A stretch of 64,000 nucleotides of DNA from Myoxocephalus aenaeus. Taxonomy: Eukaryota > Chordata > Actinopteri > Perciformes > Cottidae. Below, one piece after another: positions 24,701 through 37,100 of this stretch. The notes beneath the pieces are model-generated. The model ran no database searches. It saw only the letters and a list, made by a program, of their open reading frames with translations, and was not told the DNA's origin. The DNA lies in the NCBI GenBank assembly GCA_038501785.1, contig JBAMJR010000053.1, positions 5,915,001-5,979,000 on the forward strand, read 5' to 3'. Within the stretch, counting starts at the first letter, position 1; the number at the start of each line of letters is the position of its first letter. A program made the translations under genes and the position numbers.

Positions 24701-27700
24701 CATGTCGCCCTTTAATATTCTTTATACGTTTTAAACACCAGGAATAAAAATGAGCCAGTAAGGGCGTTTCAGTGAGACAGCAGACATATTTAGTCCCTGT
24801 CAATTCACTCAAATCCTTCTATAATCTACCTCCTTCCTTTCATCTCCTATAAACGAAAGAGCTGTAATTTTCCACTTTGAGAAGACAATTGTTTTTGCTC
24901 AGTGTAAAGTTTTGAAATGGAACACATCTGTGGAAAAATGAAGCTAAATATTATTTATTTTCCTGCAAGATGCATCACTTTCCCAGGTTAATACTGTTTC
25001 GGTTTCCTCTCTCTAACATATCTTTCCAGACACTCTTTTTGATACACAGTGGGCTTTGCAACTCTGCTAAAAAGGTATGTTTCAGTCCATGAGGAGCTGA
25101 AAAAAAAGATTCACTATTATAGTTGAATTCTTCTTGAAAATGTCAAGATCAATTCCTCTAATTATTTTTTAAACACGACAAACATATGCATCAGACATCA
25201 TTATTTTTTGTATTCAAGTGCTGCCGCCATCAAAAGCCTCTTCATCACCAGAGAATGGTTCCACTGGCACACTGCAGTCTCTTTTATGTTAATTTCAAAT
25301 TAATATTTGGCTTGCAAGTGATGTAGTGGAACTGCCTGTTTGAACCATGTGACTTGTAATTTGAAATTCACAAAGCTTAAGGGGTACTTGGGGGTATATG
25401 AACAATATTTTATAAGATATGCACTCTTCCAGTGCAAGTGAAGAATAATGAACAGATATTCTTCTCTTGGTCTTACGCTTACACTTCTTACCTCCTAAAC
25501 ACATTAGATCTGCAATGAAGAAGATAGAAGCACTGAATACAGAGGAATCACAGATGGAGCAGCAAGTGAAGGAGGTGGACGAGCGTAACCGCTCTCTGAG
25601 GCTGAAGAAGAAGGAGTTGAACGGGGAGCTGGAGGCTCTCAGGTCCCAGGTAGATGCCAGTCAGAAGGAGTGCAGACAGCTGCTGAAAGAGCAGGAGGTC
25701 AACAGGGAGGAGGAGGCTGAGCTCATGGGGAACAGGTACAAACGTCTCACACAGTACAGTCACAGTCAACAATGGGCACTATGGCAAGAGCCAGAGAGTT
25801 GGAAGAGAGGCTTTTGCTGTGTCTTTTCATGCACATCATTGTGTTTCCACCGCCAGAGGAATCCTGGAAATGAAGTTGCAAAGCGTCATGTGCGACAGGA
25901 AGCACCTGTATGAGGGACACTCTGTGCGGCTCAGGGAGACAAATAGGTACGGACTGATGTCAAACTGAGCTCCGTCGCACATGGAAATAACAAGACCCCT
26001 GAATGATTACACACTGTCTGTGAGGGCTTTTACACCTACACCTGTAAACCTAAAATATACAGTAATTATATACGTGTTCTTTCATATGTATTTGGCATTC
26101 AGTCAAAGAGCTTGTGGTTTTAGTTTCCAGTGTGGCTTTACTCTTCAGTCCCCACATGGACTTTTTCTCTGCATATTAATGTGCACATAATGAGCCTAGT
26201 TTTGAGTTTCTTCATTTTTTGAAGGAGTTACAGCCTGATACATATTTCAAATGTGCCTGTGTGTCTCATCAGGCAATCGCAAGCCCTGAAGAGGATGGAG
26301 CAGGCGTTGACCATGGCCACTGAGCAGCTGGAGCACACGCAGTCCGTCTACAATGACTTACAGGCACAGGTGACCTGTAGATTGTTACTTTCAATGATTA
26401 TTGAAGAAGATGAAGCAGTTGGAGTATTCATGAGTAATCTGGCATTTTGGAGCATCATATTCAGAGTTTACCAGTAAACCTCACAATGTTAAAACATACA
26501 CTCTTTCTGGTTTGATGCATTATGTCTTATTGGTTTGGGCTGAAACGCAGGTTTGCGAAAAATTGTAGTGTACATGTCACGGTGCCAGTAATCAGCACAT
26601 TACATCTCCATTACACCAGAAGCATGTTTTTTTGGCGCTTCCTGTAATTTTACTGATGCTCACAGTTTTTAAAGAGACATAAGAGAGAAGAAGAGGAGAG
26701 GGAGAGTCATGGGAAATGCGTCAGCAAATATCACGAGCACATAACAATATGACAGGAAATCCCAATGACACATCAGGGAAGTCATGCATTGAGGAGATAT
26801 TGAAAAATAAAGCAGTTTTATAATATAATTCATTCATTCCCACTAAATCTGCCAATCATCAACGACTCTTACATGAACAATAACTCATTTGTCTTTCTCA
26901 AATAGTATGTGATTGGTGGCTGTGATATTTCCACAAGGTCTGATATGGTTGTAAAATAATAATAAATAACCTTCTGACATGACATGCTGTGATACCAGCG
27001 AAGCGTTTTAAAGATGAAGAGAAAAGAACTCATGCAGGAGGCTAAACTATTAGAGATGGAGAGAAAATTATGCTTGCCCCGAGTCACTGACTTAACTAAT
27101 GTAGCCGTGAGGCTAGCCACGGGGGCGGCTAAGCTATGAGCAACATTTTATCTCCATCGTTAAAAAGATATTGTCTCTCTTTTTGATAATATGTCGCCCT
27201 ATTTGGAATTGCTTTGAAATATACACTAGGCAGTTGCCAGTGCTGGAATGGCAACTTTTCCTGCAGGATGTTCTGTTGTTAAATTTGGCTTTCACCAAAG
27301 AGATGTGCATGTGCATCCATTTGTATAACAGCCAATAGTAACACTCACTGAAATGATCTGTGATTGGCCAAATCTCCTGTCCAGGACTAGATCTCCCAAA
27401 GCCTGAAAACAGCAAAGAGAAGCTGCTGAAATCTAGTGTTCTCTCCGAACCACTTGAATTACAATATTCTGAAAGGTTATTGTGGAATTCTTTCCCAATG
27501 AAACCAGAAATACACTGCCCAGCTTTGAACCTACTAATTTAGTCTGCTTCTTCCTCTTCGAGGGACTAACTCGTTTTAAATATGGAGTGTAGCTCTTAAC
27601 ACTCAACAGGAGTCCTGGCAACCCTACAGAGTGGGCCAATCCCAACGCCTAAAGACATTAATTTTTAATTAGTTAAGTGTCACTGGATCAGAAAGACCTC

Positions 27701-30072
27701 AGAGAAACTCTGATATATAGTATTAATTATTTTGCGATCAATGTTTAATGTGGGATAAAATATGCACTGACTGAATTTGATATTTTATAATTTTGCACTG
27801 GACCCTCGTGGTCTTTTCTTCCGTATGCAAAGTCGGATGGACTAATGTCCAACCAGGGAAGCAAACGATAATACATGTTTGTATCTTTTTACTAAGATCC
27901 AGGGTCTGACATACACCACATTAGGGCTGTCAAAATTGCAAAAAAATGACGTTCGAATATTCTCTTTAAAAAAACACATATATTCGAACATATTCGAATA
28001 TATGTGTCTTCAGTTTAGGTGTTCACTCCCCCCCCAGTTTAGGTGTTCACTCCCCCCCCCCGACGGTGCCCCTCGCGCATAGCGGTTTAAATGAACGGCA
28101 ACAATAAACACATGCTGAGTGCTGATCAGGGATAAGGTTCATCGGTTCCAGTGCTTCACAGAACTCCCTGAAGCCCTCATGTCCTTGCATACGAACGAAA
28201 TCAATTTTTGCGTGCAGGCCTCCTGTCGTGCCGCAGACAACGAACTTGTGGCGGACGGCGCAAAATACGTATCCAGACGTGGCTGTTTCTCTGAAGGTCC
28301 ACATTTTATGCCATATTCTCTTGGGTGCACATTCTGGAGATGTGGCCTCAAGTTGCTTGTCGTTGAATGGTAAGCTAACTCTAGCTTACATAGTGTAGCG
28401 ACCCTGGGTCAGGAAAGCTACGAGACGTTAGCTGGCTTACAGGGTGTTTATTAAGGGAACAGAGAACAGGCTACTGTGGGCCGTAGCCTACGCCAAAACA
28501 ACAGCAAAACCCCGTGAAAGCCTCAACCAGCTTCACGTCTCCTCCGGGTCATAGACTCTGCCCCGAACGGCTCGTCACACACACACACACACACAAAAAG
28601 AGGACACTTCATCGCGGCCGCGGCGGGGGTTGCCAGATTCACGATAATTATCCTCCGAAATACTTTTTATTTTATTTTATTTTTTACATTCGAATATTAA
28701 TTTTCACATTCGAAATTCTGTTTTTAACAACTGTTCGAATATATATTAGAATTTCGATTATTCGTTGACAGCCCTACACCACATGTACGCTCTGCTAAAA
28801 ATTCAGAATTTGAACAGACTTTTAAATTCTGACTTGAATTTCTAGCTCGATGCTGTTTCCAAACAAGAGGCCAGTATTCAGCAGAGGATGGAGCTCCAAA
28901 AAGATGTGGATGCTCTCAGAGTCAGCTTTAAAAAGCAGGTGGGACAATGTGCATGCCTGGGTGGACACTTTTTAACAAATCTATCTTCGTAGAGCCTGTA
29001 ATCTCTTTTTTTTATGAAACCGTGATTGCAAAGTGTTGTTTCTAATCAGTTATATATCTCAGAGGTATAAACAAAAAAAACATTGCATTTCTAAATTGTC
29101 CTATTTCACGTAGTTAGGCAAAACTTTAACGATCCCTTTGGGGAAATGTGTGAACTTTACACAGAAAAGTTTCAATACCCATCTTCCTTCTAGTAAAGGA
29201 CTTTCAGTCCACTTTGCAGTCCAATTCTGCTGTCAGTAACCCTTCCATTGCACTCAAATTGTGGGATTTTTCAGCTGAAAACAATGTTAAACATGTTCCC
29301 AACCAGCTATCAGTAGCTGAGGAGGAGAGCCAGAAGATGCAGCAGTATGGGATGATTCAGGGGATGCTGAGGGAGTCAAACTGCCTCCGACAAGAACTCC
29401 ATAACCTCAGATGTCTGACACAGATCAAAGTGGAAGAGAGGGGCCAGAAGCACCGGGAACTGCTTCGAGCTGAGGTGCAATACAAACACACACACAATTT
29501 CACTTAAAAAAAAGGTTTAAATTTCATCATTAGTGCCTTTTGAATAGCTTTCGCAGACACCAACATGCGTATTTCACCCCAATGTGTCAAACACATCAAA
29601 AGGAAACAAAAAGTAGGTTCATATATTAAGAATGAATGTGATCAAAAATGATAAAAAAAACTATTTCAAAGATTGCAAATGTCTCTACTGCCCTTACAAT
29701 ATTACTGTCACTACAAGGTGATCATTTCAAAATTATTTGAAAAGAGAGAGCGGGACTAGGCCATTTTTGTTCTGCGAAATTGAAGAGTATAAGGGGGACA
29801 ATTTTTGGCAGAAATAACTTTTGGTACGCTATTCCTCCTGTCTGCTGAAATCAAAACGAGCTACTTTTCTAAAACCCTATCCCTGGTAACTACAGTTTAT
29901 CTCCTCCCTGATAAGTAATGGCAATGACTAGCTTCAAAATGAATCAATGAAATCTGAAAACTCTTACAGGACAGCTAGGTGCTTTTTTTTATGTCTTCAA
30001 CGTGTCAGAAAAAAGAGCTGCTATACTGAAAAATGTACACTCACAAATCTGATTTGAAGGTTGACGTTTGTG

Positions 30073-30131
<59 letters not shown>

Positions 30132-33100
30132 GTGATGATACTGTGGTTTTACCTGTGTAACTCTATCCACAGCAGCTGAACCAGCACATCCAGCAGGAGC
30201 TGCGAGAAAAAGACCTCATCATCATGGACCACAACAAGCTGAGCACTATGCTGCAGCGCAGGTGTCACTGTTGTTTTCTCCTCTAATGTCCATGTCAGAC
30301 ACAAAGAGCTGCAAAACGACTGCGACGCAAAATGACCCCAGAAAGCGTCCGAACAACTAGAAAGTGTGTGTGTCTTAGTCCTATGGAGGGGAGGTGGTGC
30401 AAATCTGTGTCTCATAATCCACCCATAAGAAGGGTGTTCCTGCATCCCGGGTCAACGAGTACCTGCATTATATCTCCATGGTGTTTCCAATCAGTGTGGG
30501 AAGCAAATTGAATTCCTAGAGTATATTGATGTGACTGGTAATTGAAACCGTGGTTATTTGTTTGGCTCCTCTGATCTGTGCGACAGCTGGGATCACAATT
30601 AATTCAAACATCTGCACATGTTGTCAGGGTAGAAAAACCTAACTTACTAATTGGTCATCCTTCAGTGTTCAGAAACAGTCTAATGCATTTGGCACCACCC
30701 AGTACAACAGCCGACTCTTTCTACATTCAATTAGTTCACGACCGCGGACTTCAGTCTGATATGGATCCGCCCTTCAAACTGCATCTAGTCAAGCAAAAAC
30801 AAGGCAGGATGATAATTAAATGTCTTACATGAATGACAAAGAGAAATGTAATTTAATTAGATGTCATACTGCATGAGACTTTCATTCTGTCATAATGTGA
30901 TTCACTGATCATTTGTGATGAACATGAATGTGCCCTTTTAGTATATTTACCATACTTTAGATGTGATTGTAACACTTTAAGTGATATTAAAATGGCACCA
31001 GGATGATTATGGCAGTCACATTTTTGTCCACATTGACTTTATTTGAAGCACGCCTAGACCCAAAGCCCATAAAAGCAGAAATAACTGTAACTTTTACTTT
31101 TATTATCACACACAATCGTACACCACAAAATGTAGTGAAATTCAGTCTGTGCATTTAAACCATCCCAGCATTAGGAGCAATGGGCAGCCTCTTAGAAAAT
31201 GGTCGAGCAGGTCGGTGCTTTGCTCAGGAGGCAAACTGGCACCGCTCCAGCTGCCGGTCCATAGTCCACACGCGGGGTTGAACCGGTGACCCTCTGGTCC
31301 CCACGGACTGAGCCACTGCTGCCTTGAGTCAGTTGAGTTGGCCTTTGACAACTTGGCGCGGGGTCTATAAATCCTACATCTTATATAAATTCTCCAGTAG
31401 ATATCAAGATGCTACACAAAGAGAATAAACACAATGTGTTTTACAGCTGACTAAGTAAATGCCAATTATCAAAAGAGACAGATAATGTAAATTATAAACA
31501 AATGTCAAAAACCTGCTCTGGATTGGAGCCAGGTATTGTAATCCAGATGAAGAATTAGCTCATTGCTAATCAGTGTTTTCTCCCTTAGAGTTGTACAGTA
31601 CTGTAAGATGTGCAACATGATCACGGAGGAGAAGAATAAGTACGTCAACCTGAAGCAGATCTCCTCGCAGACAATCACAGAGCTGACGGAGCAGGTCAAA
31701 GTGCTGGAAAATGAAACCGAGATCCAGCGCTCCATTGTCATCAACAAGGACCGGTGCGTACATGTGTTTTGTAGAGGGAGGGGGTCGATGGTCCAGTCAA
31801 ATAAAACCTACTCATTCTGAAAGAGGGCTTAGGAATCCATATTAATATACTCTTAAAAGCAATGCAACAAATGCTGTGTCTGTAAAGGTCATACGGTTCA
31901 GTTTGTTAAGACCACACTTTTCTTGACTAGTGCATTTGTTGGTAATCATCAGTGAAGCTATACCTGCATCCTTTCCATTGTGTGTACTATTTCTGATATT
32001 TGTCTTTGTGCGTGTCCATTCCAGATCACTCTCAAAGGCCCGTATGAAGATCTCTAATAGCTCCAAAATAAGGGACAAACTGCACAATGACATCTCCAAG
32101 GTCCATGCACACACACACACACACACAAACCAACACAGAGATGAGACCAGTCAAAACACACAGTGGGTCTTCTTTGCCGTAAGCTAGTTTGATTAATTTG
32201 GCAGTTTAATTATGTTAATTAATTGATATGTTATTAAGAATGACTTTATCCAGGGGGAAAACAGAGCGAAAGAGTCAAAGCTGTAGTTGTTGTTTTGAGC
32301 TCAACTTTTTGGTCTTAAACAAGATTGAAGAGCCCTTCGAGAAATGTTAAGGAGGCAAAGCCACATCCAGTTTCCCTGGTATTTATCTCTCTGTGTTTTA
32401 TAAGAGTCTTAAACCGTAAGTCTTGCACAGTTTATAGTTTACAACAGTTTGTGAACATTTATGCTGTCAACTGTTGAAGTAGCTTTAACATGCCTCAGAA
32501 CGCATTTTTCTTTAAGGAATAACAAACGTTGTTTTTGCTGCAGTTTTTTTTCCACAATGAAGCTCAGCAAATGTTTGAGTGGTGCATTTTTGGTTTGGGC
32601 ATCTGTATTTATGTTGATAACAGTTTTTGAGTCAGATGTGTGCAGTGAAAGTTCAACCAATCAGAGTGAAATTCAAAAGCATCCTACATCAACACTTAGT
32701 GCCCTAGTGTCATATGGCTCTAAAAACATACATCACACAATTTATTTATTTATTTATTTTCCATCTTCTAGGTTGCCTGGAAGCACCGTCAGGTCAGTCA
32801 GGAGTATGAAGACAACCAGCTGGAGTTGATGAAACTCGCTCAAACGATCAACCTCCAGGAGAAGGCACTTCTGGAAATAAACAGGAATCATGAAACGGCC
32901 ATACAGCGCCGCAATTTTCTGTATGTTCCTGATTTGTGGGCTTCCATAATGTTGTCTACAGGATCGAAACTACATATGTCAAATAACGTTTATGTCCCTT
33001 GGTGTGTGTGTCGCCTACAGTGGCATCCATCTCCTGGAGCACGACGAGGTGTTGTTCAACTACTATGAAAAGTTGAACGTCCAGGAGGCGGCCATTACTA

Positions 33101-33434
33101 AGGGGAACGTGACACTGGAGACCCTGGAAAAGGAGATGAGAGACTTACAGTTAGAGATTAAGGAGGAGAGGAGACAGACGGACCTGAAGAAGAAGGAGTT
33201 GCCCCTCAAGAAACGGCTGGAGGGAGAGATCACCACTCTGCAGATAGAGGTGGGGAAAGTATGCGTGCATACCAACATAAAACCCACGCAGTCATACACA
33301 CCCATTAACAGATGCACAGCCAAAACTAAATCAAGTCTGCAGTTTCCATACTGATAGAGCATCGGCAAAAAAAAATTATCCACTAAACTTTCAGAACGGC
33401 AAACTAATTTCTTGGAAAAGTTGTGGGCGGAAAG

Positions 33435-33466
<32 letters not shown>

Positions 33467-34076
33467 CCGAGGATGAGCAATAGAGATGTTCCGTAGAAAT
33501 CATTCCTTAATATAATTTCTGTTGTGCGAACAGTGACGACAGTGTCCCAACACCTACTTCTCCTTTGTCTGCGTCTTCTCTCAGTCCTTGCCAACAAGAA
33601 ATGAAAACACTTTGTGTTTTTAAACATTTTAGTTGAACTATTGTCCACTGTGAAAAGAGCCTGCTGTGTAGTTGCTTTTGTTACAGCAAATGTGCTCTGT
33701 GGTACTGAACAGTGCTCCTTCTTTGTTGCAAGAGTGAAGTCGTCCTGCAAGGTATTTAATTGTATTGGATGAGCAATATTGTGTTCATATTTTCCACAGG
33801 GCCCCTACATCTCGTCTAAAGTGCATTTGCTCATATATCCATGTATCTGTGCAGATTTTGCCGTTCAGTATTCGGCCGTCCACATTTCCCCGGTGTCCAA
33901 TCACAGCTTGACTACATGTGGCCGAGCTCAGTGGATTCAAAATCCTATTTGGAAGAAGTCAAGCAATTAGTTCCTCCTGGTGTGATCAGATGATCAAAGT
34001 ACTGAAAAGACAGATTGTGTGTCTACAAGATTTTCTCTGGAATCTTCTGGCAAATTCTGTACAGGCCATTGTCCAG

Positions 34077-34146
<70 letters not shown>

Positions 34147-37100
34147 CACCGTATTAAAAACAACACCGTTAGACATTTATGGGATGTCAGTGGGAGTCCT
34201 CATAGGATCTTAGGAAGAAGAGTGGGTGTTGCAGACTATTGTTCAACTGTGTGTGTATCTTTGTCAAGTTAGGGGAACTCCAAAAAGAACAGCTAGGTAC
34301 GAACTCATTAAGACAATACAATACATGCAGACACCAGAAGAATCCCTTAGAGCTCCACTAATGAGCAGATCTCTGTTTTGAAGTACTTTCTGAGCATGTC
34401 CTTGTAATGAGACTTTTGAATTGCTCTTGGAAATATAGTGATGGAGGGGTTCCTTTTTAATATAACGAACAGACTCAATGTTCATATTGTACTTTTGCTT
34501 ACAGTGATTACCAGCAAAAGTATTTCTGTTGACCATATTCCAGATGAATTTGACTTATTCTCTCCAAGGACTCTCGAGAGTCCTCACAACACTACTGCAC
34601 ATACCCTCCATCACATTGTAAGAAAAGCCCAATTTGTGAGATGGTATGTTTTTTTGGGGTTCGCTCGCCATTACTGTACGTCTCTAAACTGTCTTTGATT
34701 CAATTCATTGCCTCTTTTTCAGAGCTGCTCCTCCAACTTCACTTTCTTCTTGTTTGCTTGAACGTTCTCAGAGGTTTGAACAAAGACAGTAACGAAAAGA
34801 AAAAAAGAAGAAAAAGAAAAAAACTCTACGGACAGACATGCAGGAAGGAGATGAAGATCTAAACCAAGAGAGCCAAACACAAACAACCAAACACTGCACA
34901 CGTTTACAGACACAGGCATAGACACACATGAATAAATAACATAAAAACACAAGCAACTTTGCAATATCAAGAGTGACAGACGCGCAGAAGGAGAGAGGCA
35001 CACACACATACACACACTCACACACACACACACACACGCTGAGTTTCCCTGGCGTTGGGGGATTGGGTGTGTTGCTGCTCTGGATGAGAGTGACTGTTTT
35101 TGACTTGCTGCTGGACCAGACTGCTCTGATCTGAGTCTTGTGCTCTTTTGGATGAAGGCAGTGTTGGAACAAACCTCACCATGTGCAGCTTTTCCCTTTT
35201 CTCCATCTGTTTGCTCCTTCTGCTGTTTATCGTTTTGCTACAACAGGCCTCGTCAGTGACATCCTTTCACTCATCGTTAGTTTCTTAACTCTTTCCCTCC
35301 TCACATTTGTCCGACCAGCCTTCCGTTATTGGTCCCTCGAGGCATCTTCTTGGTTTTTGTTTCATTGCTAGAAACTATTTATTTCACCAGAAAGTCCCTA
35401 ACCGCCCATCCCCTTTTCACATGTGTTTTCCCGACTGCTGACCGACCTTGCATTTGGCGATAAATACGGAACATTCCTTCTTTCTGTCGCACTATCACTG
35501 TGGTCCTGACTGAGATTTCTCATGAGCTATTGGATAGATTGCCGCAAACTTTTGCTCAGATATCCATGATCCCCAGAGGATAAACCCTACTGACTTTGAT
35601 GATCCCCCCGACTTCACCTCTAGCGCCACCATGAGGTTTGTCATTAGTGGTTTTGAGTGAAATATCTCAACAAATATTGAATGCATTGCCATTAAATTCG
35701 ATCCAGACATCTTCGGTTATATTAGTGATTCCTAATGACGTTCCCGTGAGCTCAGCTGAACGATGATTGTTATGCTAATTAGCGAACGTTAGCATGCTAG
35801 CACACTAAACTAAGATGGTCAACAAGGTCATCGCACTCGCTAAACATCGGCATGTCAACATGCTTACGTGGCTGCAGACTCTTCGTCTAGTTTGGAAACA
35901 CAAGCAACTCCTGGAACTCTCCTATACGATCAACAGTTGCTTCTCTGATTAGTGAATCAGCTCCTCTGTCTGCCAATCATCCATCCACACGTTCCATATT
36001 TCTCCCTCTCCTTTTTGCAAATCATTTTCTGAATCACTGTTCTCCCTCATGCAGCCGTCTACCTTCCACTGGGTGCAGAAATAGAGTCGCCGGGGTTTCT
36101 CCCATCGCAGGAGGCTCGCCGAATCAATTCATCCTCCTTGTGAATTCATTCTATATGCGAATTCAATTTCCATGCAATTGCCTTGCTGTCGATTTGTTAT
36201 ATATATTGTGTATTTGTATTCATCTGTGACCAGTTTATCTGCTCATTGCAGACGGACCCCCCACCCCTCCCCCTACCTTTGATGGGGAATTTTGACAAAG
36301 ATAGATTGGGCCATCTGTGACACTATTGAAGTTCAATATACTCTGAGGCTTTCATTTGCTCAGAGGAATTTTAATTGCCGCAAAGTAAACAGAGGTTGGT
36401 GTTGGATTCTGAAATGACTACTTGTTTATGAGTCGCCCGGCACGTCGACGTCTAGAACACGCATACAGGTGCACACGCATGGGCGCACACGCTGAGGTCG
36501 GTGCAATGTTTGTGAAATCGTGATGATACCCTCGCAGCAGCACCTGGATATTTTTCCCGACAGCGCTCTAATGACTCTAGCTATACGTCTGTTCCACAAA
36601 GTCACACGCAAACATAATATCACCAACAGAGGTATTTATAGTGACACACACACACACACACACACACAGTCAGTAATGGAGTAGGATTTATAATGGGGCG
36701 AGGCTGATGTCATACTGCTCTGTCCCTACGGCAGTGAGTCATGCTGTTCGTCTGTCCCTCTCTTAAATCTTTGTCTAACCTATCTTGAACTCATTACCAT
36801 GGGGAAACCCACCGTGAATCAAATCTTGATAGATGACGGTGTTGTATGCGAGAGACTTGAGATGGGTGGAGGGAAAGCAGAAAAGACAGGCGGCGAAATG
36901 AAAAGGCTGATAATATTCTTTCTTGACTGCTGTTCTCGTTGAGTGGTTTTATGAAACTCCACAACACTTGAAAGTGTATCAGTAACTCACTTCGATCTGG
37001 CTTGTCTACACGCTGCTGCCCGAATAGCCTTGAGCGTACTCGGCCGTGTCTTCAGATGAGTTGGGATGCAGCCCAAATGTTTGTCACGAGAGTAGTCCAT

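Noticed and set aside
25250..25500. Possible extra ccdc146 exon before exon 8
   Set aside because: Exon 7 (phase 2) joins exon 8 in frame and the human protein has no missing segment here.
29214..29306. Upstream extension of ccdc146 exon 12 in the same open frame
   Set aside because: Composition changes before 29307 and phase requires the AG at 29305-29306; the alternative AG at 29274 leads to a stop in the needed frame.
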